Positions 51,175 through 56,802 of a stretch of 56,802 nt of DNA are shown here, piece by piece. Under the pieces are notes generated by a model that saw only the letters and a list, made by a program, of their open reading frames with translations, ran no database searches and was not told the DNA's origin. The position numbers were made by a program, and so were the translations under genes. How positions within the stretch are numbered: position 1 is the first letter of the stretch; each line of letters opens with the position of its first letter. Source of the stretch: JABZIP01 sp052173355 (lineage in GTDB: Bacteria > Bacillota > Clostridia > Peptostreptococcales > Anaerovoracaceae); NCBI GenBank assembly GCA_052173355.1, contig JBQMYS010000002.1, positions 1 through 56,802 on the forward strand. The letters run 5' to 3'.

Positions 51175-53166
51175 TTATGTATTTTTATATGAGTCTTTGC
51201 ATTTTGGTTTATTTTTAAATCGAGCCTCAAGTATAGGGAATCGAGCCGGAGGTTTAGTTGAAGGATTTGTAATAAACGGACCTTCTACATAATCGACACC
51301 AAGTTCTACAAGTGAATAAGCTGTTTCCAGATTAGGGATTCCTTCTGCTATTACCGATATATTTTTCTGATGTGCCGATGAAATTAGCGACTCAATCAAT
51401 TTGCTGGTGCTGAAATCGCGTACTAAAGATTGAGTTAGCGATAAATCCAATTTCAAAAATTTAGGTTCGGTTGTATATATAAATTCATCGTCATATTGCT
51501 CAACTCCGTAGCCGGCTAGGCATAAGCTACCGCCAAACAGCTTTATTCTTTTGATTTTAATTTTAGGAAGTTCAGCAATGCCGAGTGATGTTCTCGCTTG
51601 AACAACCACATTCTTTAATAAATCCGAGTATTTCTTGGAAATTTCAAGGTAGTCTTCTTCGATTAGCGCATGGCTCGGAACTGTACTCATAAACAGTTTC
51701 TTTTCGTTTTTGTTAGGTAGTTTGTCGAATGCCTTTAAGCTTTCTTCAATTATAAATTTTTCCAGTTTTTGTTTTTGTTCATCTGTCTTTGCGAGTTCTA
51801 AAAGCGCATTTTCATTTGGAATTTGCGGGTGTGAGGATTGCATTATTTTTCTGTAACCCAAAACTTCACCGTTTTTTGAATTTAATATAGGAACAAATGT
51901 GAATTCATACAATTTTCTTTGCATAAATTCGGCTATCAGTTCGGAGTTGTCGAAAACTTCCATATTCTTTTCAAAATCTTCCATGTTGAATTCTGCAAAT
52001 GCGCCTCTAGTACCGCGTTTTACGGTATACATAGCAAAATCGGCGTATTTCATAAGCAGGTCTATTGATGTTGCGTGTTCGGGATAGTATGCTATACCTC
52101 CTGATGCAGATATGTCTATTTCTGTTGAATCTGTTAGTCGCATAGAGGAGTTTCTTATAGCTATTGTAAGTTTTATAATTTCGTGCTTAATATCCATGAT
52201 AGAATCGAAAGCGTACAGGAAAACTAAGAACTCGTCGCCGCCAAATCTTGCTATGATAGAATTTTTAGGCAGACACGAATTTAGAAGATTGCCGAAAGTA
52301 CGGATGTATTCATCTCCATATTCGTGCCCATAGGTATCGTTTATCATTTTTAGCTTATCAAGGTCTATAGAAATCATAGCTGCCGTCTTTAAGTTTTCAG
52401 CAGCGCTAAATAGATTTGTTACTTTTCTGATAAATGCGCGCCTATTGAAAAGAGAAGTGAGTATATCGTGGTCGCGCTCATATTCAAGTTTTGTCTTTTT
52501 AAGCATTTCATCAGAAACATCCTCAATAAGTCCAAGTGTGGAATTATCTCCATCAAGCGTAGTAATTCTAAGCCATCTTGAAGTATTAAGTCGTGTTTCT
52601 ATGTGGTACATGGTGCTGATGTTTGTTGAATAAGCAGGAACCACAAATTTATCCAATTTTGCAAGTTTTTCAGTAAAAATATCTTTTGGAATAAGACCGG
52701 TTTTGTATAGTGAAGTGTCGGTTTCATCCAGCATGGGAAATAGTCTTTGTGTAATGTAAACGTTTTGAGTATTTTCATGTATTTCAAACAATGCCATATT
52801 TCTTCCGGAAAGATCCAAAATCGTTGCCAATTTTGCTGTTACATTTTCCGAAGGATTGAGCAAATCGTTTATGTGAGATATAAGTAAATCAAAATCCGAC
52901 ATACCGGTTTTGATTAGTCGTTTATCCGTTTCAGCGTCATTTTCTACAAGAAAGTTTAAAATTCTATTCATGGGCTTAAATGATAAAAACATTCCTATCG
53001 TGCCTATTACGGAAGCTATAGCTACACCTATTGTAACTATTACATATGGTGTCAGATTGGTATTCAGTGCATAGATAAAAAATCCCGCTTCACTTGAAAC
53101 AGCGAGAAGTAATATTAAATATAACCTAAATATTGAACTATTAAGAAAAAATTTCAAGAATTTCAT
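51175..53166 (-). CDS. Membrane PAS-GGDEF protein with degenerate EAL
   Basis: A 663-residue protein. Two membrane helices lie at about 12-35 and 40-62. A PAS/PAC-like sensor follows (110-225), and then the GGDEF domain, with intact GGDEF at 309-313, DLDKLKMINDTYGH upstream and ASGGIAYYP downstream. The RxxD inhibitory site five residues before GGDEF is absent (KNSI there). The C-terminal domain (about 405-655) follows the EAL fold but is degraded: GYRKIMQ at the EAL position and VEGPFI in place of QGY. I expect a diguanylate cyclase with a non-catalytic EAL-like module. Confidence 0.88.
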   Translation of the reverse strand: MKFLKFFLNSSIFRLYLILLLAVSSEAGFFIYALNTNLTPYVIVTIGVAIASVIGTIGMFLSFKPMNRILNFLVENDAETDKRLIKTGMSDFDLLISHINDLLNPSENVTAKLATILDLSGRNMALFEIHENTQNVYITQRLFPMLDETDTSLYKTGLIPKDIFTEKLAKLDKFVVPAYSTNISTMYHIETRLNTSRWLRITTLDGDNSTLGLIEDVSDEMLKKTKLEYERDHDILTSLFNRRAFIRKVTNLFSAAENLKTAAMISIDLDKLKMINDTYGHEYGDEYIRTFGNLLNSCLPKNSIIARFGGDEFLVFLYAFDSIMDIKHEIIKLTIAIRNSSMRLTDSTEIDISASGGIAYYPEHATSIDLLMKYADFAMYTVKRGTRGAFAEFNMEDFEKNMEVFDNSELIAEFMQRKLYEFTFVPILNSKNGEVLGYRKIMQSSHPQIPNENALLELAKTDEQKQKLEKFIIEESLKAFDKLPNKNEKKLFMSTVPSHALIEEDYLEISKKYSDLLKNVVVQARTSLGIAELPKIKIKRIKLFGGSLCLAGYGVEQYDDEFIYTTEPKFLKLDLSLTQSLVRDFSTSKLIESLISSAHQKNISVIAEGIPNLETAYSLVELGVDYVEGPFITNPSTKPPARFPILEARFKNKPKCKDSYKNT

Positions 53167-53194
53167 ATCATACCTCTTTCATCATATAGCTAGT

Positions 53195-53220
53195 ATTTCG
53201 GTTAAATTCGGTGTAACTTA
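53195..53220 (-). promoter_or_regulatory. Tentative sigma-28 promoter of the GGDEF gene
   Basis: On the minus strand TAAG, a 14-base spacer and ACCGAAAT, matching 9 of 12 positions of TAAA-N14/16-GCCGATAT. It is weak evidence, but a motility-linked cyclic-di-GMP gene is a reasonable sigma-28 target. Confidence 0.25.
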
Positions 53221-53307
53221 ATGTAGAGTTGTAAAAAAATACAATGAAAATTATTTATTTCAAAGCGGTAAATAAATGTAAGCAAAAATGGAAATGTGAA
53301 ATTGAGA

Positions 53308-53336
53308 TTGCAAAAATTTCTTGTGTGTTGTAAAAT
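53308..53336 (+). promoter_or_regulatory. Promoter of the microprotein-DUF6110-P-ATPase operon
   Basis: TTGCAA (53308-53313), a 17-base spacer and TAAAAT (53331-53336), about 47 bases before the 26-codon gene. The region 53167-53307 shows nothing else I can name apart from the minus-strand promoter region of the GGDEF gene. Confidence 0.5.
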
Positions 53337-53382
53337 ATATTAAAGATTAAGGCTTTATCTGGTTTTTAAAAAGGAGGGTTAA

Positions 53383-53463
53383 ATGAAAAAACACAGATTT
53401 TGGGCATGGGCGGCAGTTTTTTGTTTTGCCATGGCAATGATGACAGGATATGAAAGAAAATAA
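53383..53463 (+). CDS. 26-residue membrane microprotein
   Basis: A 26-codon frame: basic start MKKHRF, a hydrophobic middle (WAWAAVFCFAMAMMTG) long enough for one membrane helix, and a charged end YERK. AAGGAGGG precedes its ATG at ideal distance. From memory, similar MKKHK-WA-FC-TG peptides occur near metal P-type ATPases in Clostridia, in families such as DUF6219, but I could not check. The role could be a small regulator or subunit of the ATPase below. Confidence 0.65.
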   Translation: MKKHRFWAWAAVFCFAMAMMTGYERK

Positions 53464-53509
53464 ATAATAAAACTGTTATTTTAAAATAAGAATTTAGGAG
53501 GGAAAAGAT

Positions 53510-53884
53510 ATGAGTGATGAAAGATTAGGATTAGGATTAGGTTATGGGCTAAGGAGAGCATTTCATGGCGGATTAGGTTCACATGGAAGGATTTTTTTAG
53601 CAGGGCTTGCACTTGGTCCTATCGCATTTAAGATTTTGACAAGCAAAGATGCAAGAAACTTTTATACAGACGTTATAGCGGCGGGGCTTAGGGCAAAAGA
53701 GTATACTATGGATACAGTTAATATTGCTCAAGAGTATATTGAAGATATGATAGCAGAAGCTAAGTTCATCAATATGTTAAGAGAAGAAGACGAGTTTTAT
53801 GATGAATTCGGAGATTGCTGCTGTGATGAAGATTGCGATTGTGATTGTGATTGCGATGATGATGATAGCGCAGATGCAAAATAA
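53510..53884 (+). CDS. DUF6110-like protein with Cys/Asp-rich tail
   Basis: A 124-residue protein. A short glycine-rich N-terminus is followed by a hydrophobic helix (about 27-43, IFLAGLALGPIAFKIL) and an amphipathic helical part (ARNFYTDVIAAGLRAKEY), which I relate to DUF6110. The tail from 103 to 119 has seven cysteines (103-105, 109, 111, 113, 115) alternating with Asp, an obvious metal-binding sequence. TAGGAGGG precedes it. It lies 46 bp behind the microprotein and 9 bp before the P-type ATPase, so a metal donor or sensor function is inferred. Confidence 0.65.
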   Translation: MSDERLGLGLGYGLRRAFHGGLGSHGRIFLAGLALGPIAFKILTSKDARNFYTDVIAAGLRAKEYTMDTVNIAQEYIEDMIAEAKFINMLREEDEFYDEFGDCCCDEDCDCDCDCDDDDSADAK

Positions 53885-53893
53885 AGGTTAACG

Positions 53894-56014
53894 ATGAAAT
53901 TTAGAGTTAAACATTATGTTCCCGGACGAGTTAGGATTGTCACAGAGTACGGGAAACTTGAAAACGATTTGGCGGACGCGCTCGAGTATCGAATTTCCAA
54001 ACTCAAAAATGTAAAATTATGCAAAGTATATGAACGAAGCGGAAATGTTCTCATAGAACTGTCACATAAAGGACGGGATAATTTAACAGAGCTTCTCTTT
54101 GATTTAAAAAATTTGGAAATAGATAAAGACAGCATACCCGAATATGTCTACGAAGCTTCAAGCAGAGAACTGAATGCCATGTATAAAGAAAAGCTTGTGA
54201 CTAAAATTGGGAAAAAAATACTGTCTGCTATTTTGCTACCTGTTGTAATTAAGTTACCGATTACAATATTCAAGGGCAGTAAATACATAAAAAGCGGTTT
54301 CGGTGCGTTGATTAAGGGAAAAATGCAAGTTGCAGGACTTGATGGCGTAGCAATTACCGTTGCGATTTTGAGTAAAAATATTTCGACGGCTTCGTCGGTA
54401 ATATTTTTGCTTGATATAGGCGATACTTTAGAAGAATGGACGCATAAAAGAGTATTCGGCGATTTAGCTAAAAATATGGCGCTAAATGTTACCAAGGCTT
54501 GGCTTGTGAAGGACGGTCAGGAAGTTTTAGTTCCTACAGGGGATGTTGAAATAGGTGATTTGGTGCGCGTTCATGTTGGAAATGTAATACCGTTTGATGG
54601 CGAAGTGTTCGAAGGTGAAGCACTTGTAAATCAAAGTTCAATAACAGGAGAACCTTTAGGGGTTGTTAAAGATGAAGGCAAAGCGGTATTTGCAGGGACG
54701 GTACTTGAAGAAGGCGAAATAGTAGTTAAAGTAAGGCAGACCAAAGGAACGAATAAGTACGATCAAATTGTAAAAATGATAGAAGCTTCTGAAAGAATCA
54801 AGTCGGATTCGGAATCCAAAGCTATGAATCTTGCGGACAAGTTGGTACCGTATACGCTATTCGGAGCACCGATTATAGGTCTTTTAACAGGAAGCGTTAC
54901 AAAGGCGATGTCTGTGCTCATGGTTGATTTTTCTTGCGCATTGAAGCTTGCAATACCGATTTCGGTATTGAGCGCTATTGAGGAAGCGAGCAGGCATTCC
55001 ATTACCGTAAAAGGCGGCAAATTTTTAGAAGATGTTGCTAAAGCGGATACATTGATTTTTGACAAGACAGGAACTCTTACGGCAGCATCTCCGAAAGTTA
55101 AAGAAATAATAACATTTGGAGACAGAACTGAAAAGGAACTTCTTAAAATTGCAGCTTGCCTCGAAGAACATTTTCCGCATTCCGTCGCTAAAGCAATAGT
55201 AAACGAAGCTAAAGAGCAGGGTGTTGAGCATGAAGAAATGCATTCAAAAGTGGAATACATAGTTGCGCACGGCATAGCTACAACTATTCAAGATAAGAGA
55301 GTTGTTATCGGATCGGAGCATTTTATATTTGAAGATGAAAAAGCAAAGATTCGTCCGGAATTTCAAGAGAAATTTGACAATTTATCGAAACAGTATTCTC
55401 ATCTGTTCTTGAGCATTGACGGAAATTTGGAAGCGGTTATTTACATACAAGACCCTATTAGAGAAGGAATCAAAGATGTAATAGCTTCACTTCGTGCCGA
55501 AGGAATCGGTCGTATAGTGATGATGACCGGAGATAGCAGGCATACTGCCGGTGCGGTAGCTAAAGAACTTGGGCTTGATGAATTTTATGCAGAAGTTCTT
55601 CCGGAAGATAAAGCTAAATTTGTGGCGAGTGAGAAAGCCGCAGGCAGAAAAGTCATAATGGTCGGGGACGGCATAAATGATACGCCTGCTCTTTCACAGG
55701 CGGATGTCGGAATTGCTGTAAGCGAAGGTGCGCAGATAGCGCTGGAAATAGCAGATGTTATCATAGAAGAAGGTGATATGTTCGGGCTTGTGGTACTGCG
55801 CAGGATAGCAAAAGAACTGATGAAACGGATAAATTTCAATTACAAGAGTATAGTGGGGATAAACGGAGGCTTGATTGCGCTCGGTGTTGCAGGAGGTATA
55901 GGACCTGCGGCGGCATCGTTTGTGCACAATGCTTCGACATTGGTTATAGGAGCCAAGAGTACACTGCCGTACCTTGATGAAAGTGAAGCAAGGAAAGTAA
56001 TTGAGAAAATTTAG
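53894..56014 (+). CDS. Heavy-metal P-type ATPase with atypical transport motif
   Basis: A 706-residue P1B-type ATPase. The N-terminal 60 residues (YVPGRVRI...NVLIEL) resemble the HMA_2 domain and lack CxxC. Standard parts are TGEP (251-254), the phosphorylated D390 in DKTGT, MTGD (544) and GDGIND (591). The membrane metal motif, usually CPC, CPH, SPC or TPC, reads FSCALKLAIP here: C348 with no adjacent proline. The HP motif reads HFPHS (426-430). The cargo is therefore not predictable; iron, zinc, manganese and copper remain open. It belongs with the Cys-rich protein and the microprotein upstream. Confidence 0.88.
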   Translation: MKFRVKHYVPGRVRIVTEYGKLENDLADALEYRISKLKNVKLCKVYERSGNVLIELSHKGRDNLTELLFDLKNLEIDKDSIPEYVYEASSRELNAMYKEKLVTKIGKKILSAILLPVVIKLPITIFKGSKYIKSGFGALIKGKMQVAGLDGVAITVAILSKNISTASSVIFLLDIGDTLEEWTHKRVFGDLAKNMALNVTKAWLVKDGQEVLVPTGDVEIGDLVRVHVGNVIPFDGEVFEGEALVNQSSITGEPLGVVKDEGKAVFAGTVLEEGEIVVKVRQTKGTNKYDQIVKMIEASERIKSDSESKAMNLADKLVPYTLFGAPIIGLLTGSVTKAMSVLMVDFSCALKLAIPISVLSAIEEASRHSITVKGGKFLEDVAKADTLIFDKTGTLTAASPKVKEIITFGDRTEKELLKIAACLEEHFPHSVAKAIVNEAKEQGVEHEEMHSKVEYIVAHGIATTIQDKRVVIGSEHFIFEDEKAKIRPEFQEKFDNLSKQYSHLFLSIDGNLEAVIYIQDPIREGIKDVIASLRAEGIGRIVMMTGDSRHTAGAVAKELGLDEFYAEVLPEDKAKFVASEKAAGRKVIMVGDGINDTPALSQADVGIAVSEGAQIALEIADVIIEEGDMFGLVVLRRIAKELMKRINFNYKSIVGINGGLIALGVAGGIGPAAASFVHNASTLVIGAKSTLPYLDESEARKVIEKI

Positions 56015-56036
56015 AAAAAATAGAGGATTTGTAGGC

Positions 56037-56802
56037 ATGAAAAAATTTTTAGAGAAGAAGAACGTCAGACCGTCGGTAAAATTGTATTTAAATGATGCTT
56101 TATCGGCTATGGCACTTGGACTTTTTTCTTCGCTTTTGATAGGGTTGATACTCAAGACATTAGGCGAGCAGTTGCTTGCCTTTTCGCATTTTGAGCAAAT
56201 TAGTAATTTTTTAATAGAAATTGGAACGATTGCAATGGGACTGATGGGAGCGGCTGTCGGCGCTTCAGTAGCGTGGAGTCTCGCCGCCCCTCCACTTGTA
56301 TTGTTTTCGGCTTTGGTAATGGGACAGCTCGGAGCAAATTCCGGAGGACCTGCGGGTGCGTTTATAGTTGCACTTATAGCTACTGAAATCGGAAAACTTG
56401 TCAGCAAAGAAACCAAAGCGGATATTATAGTCACACCTGCGGTCAGTATAATAGTAGGCGGGATATTTGCACGTATCGTGGCGCCGGCACTTCATGGATT
56501 GATGATTGGGCTTGGAGATTTGGTTATGAGCTTAACAAAGCTGCATCCGATACCTATGGGGATAGCTGTTGCTGTAGTAGTAGGGCTTGTGCTCACTGCA
56601 CCGATTTCGAGCGCGGCTCTTTGCATAATGTTGAATTTGAGCGGAATTGCAGCGGGGGCGGCGACTGTAGGTTGTTGTGCGCAAATGATAGGATTTGCTG
56701 TGGCGGGTATAAAGGAAAACAGCGTTGGAGCTACTATTGCGCAAGCGGTAGGAACTTCTATGATACAATTACCGAATATAATAAAAAATCCATGGATTTT
56801 GT
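56037..56802 (+). CDS. PfoR/PTS EIIC-like membrane protein, cut by the window edge
   Basis: An open frame from the ATG at 56037 to the right edge, 255 codons without a stop. It has several hydrophobic helices with GQLGANSGGPAGAFI and, later, VVVGLVLTAPISSAAL and GAATVGCCAQMIGFA, ending in PNIIKNPW. These fit the PTS_EIIC_2/PfoR (COG3641) family, putative membrane transporters or regulators with no proven phosphotransferase partner. It follows the ATPase by 22 bp and is probably in the same operon. The C-terminus is missing only because the window ends. Confidence 0.8.
   Translation, partial: MKKFLEKKNVRPSVKLYLNDALSAMALGLFSSLLIGLILKTLGEQLLAFSHFEQISNFLIEIGTIAMGLMGAAVGASVAWSLAAPPLVLFSALVMGQLGANSGGPAGAFIVALIATEIGKLVSKETKADIIVTPAVSIIVGGIFARIVAPALHGLMIGLGDLVMSLTKLHPIPMGIAVAVVVGLVLTAPISSAALCIMLNLSGIAAGAATVGCCAQMIGFAVAGIKENSVGATIAQAVGTSMIQLPNIIKNPWIL

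Noticed and set aside
1..56802. tRNA genes, rRNA genes or a CRISPR array
   Set aside because: No T-loop consensus with acceptor pairing, no rRNA-like stretch and no regularly spaced repeats were seen by eye.

Overview
The window reads as chromosomal DNA of a low-GC, motile, S-layered, Gram-positive anaerobe of the Clostridia. Evidence for this is the AT-rich composition, strong AGGAGG-type ribosome binding sites, an LtaS lipoteichoic acid synthase, SLH-domain surface proteins, Gram-positive flagellar and chemotaxis genes (FlgB, FlhA, sigma-28, CheC, CheD, FliD, FliS), a pyruvate phosphate dikinase, an energy-coupling-factor (ECF) transporter core and a sigma-54 type promoter on an amino acid antiporter. 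A Peptostreptococcaceae-like amino acid fermenter fits best, but no species can be named. I saw no rRNA, tRNA, CRISPR array, prophage or complete insertion sequence.

Layout. (1) 91-2020, minus strand: rlmD and a hotdog thioesterase, divergent from the next block. (2) 2225-10354: a housekeeping run of DUF975 membrane protein, ybeY, cdd, era, recO, UBA-DUF4342 protein, glycyl-tRNA synthetase and a divergent pyruvate phosphate dikinase. (3) 10445-14083: two SLH proteins. The second is an 888-residue candidate major S-layer protein with its own promoter, a structured leader and a terminator. (4) 14102-15870: an isolated three-gene unit of unknown function with its own promoter and terminator. It is the best candidate here for an undescribed system. 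(5) 15880-23342: flagellar/chemotaxis operon flgB-flhA-fliA-flgF/G-like pair-DUF342-cheC-cheD. (6) 23357-26870, minus strand: a ComFB-domain protein with a ParA ATPase, then ltaS. (7) 27038-30937: fliD, fliS, a FliT-like protein and xpt. (8) 31118-32236: an orphan BMP-family nucleoside-binding lipoprotein. (9) 32388-37834: a cobalamin riboswitch driving a complete nickel/peptide-type ABC transporter. (10) 37903-48093: about 10 kb of closely packed genes comprising a nucleoside ABC ATPase and two permeases (likely partners of the BMP lipoprotein), an unknown membrane protein, a PHP phosphoesterase, ecfA1-ecfA2-ecfT, trmB, an aminotransferase and plsC. (11) 48093-49790: an APC antiporter behind a textbook sigma-54 promoter with an upstream dyad. 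(12) 49816-53166, minus strand: two c-di-GMP-type proteins, EAL-HDOD and GGDEF with a degenerate EAL. (13) 53308 to the right edge: a 26-residue membrane peptide, a Cys/Asp-rich DUF6110-like protein, an atypical metal P-type ATPase and a truncated PfoR/EIIC-like membrane protein.

Working together. Blocks 5, 7 and 12, with ParA-ComFB, form a motility/chemotaxis/second-messenger neighbourhood. Blocks 8 and 10 look like one purine nucleoside uptake system split by the B12-controlled metal transporter of block 9. Starts were set from ribosome binding sites where the longest frame was misleading, and several genes use TTG. All functional calls come from reading motifs and order by eye; no database search or structure prediction was run.
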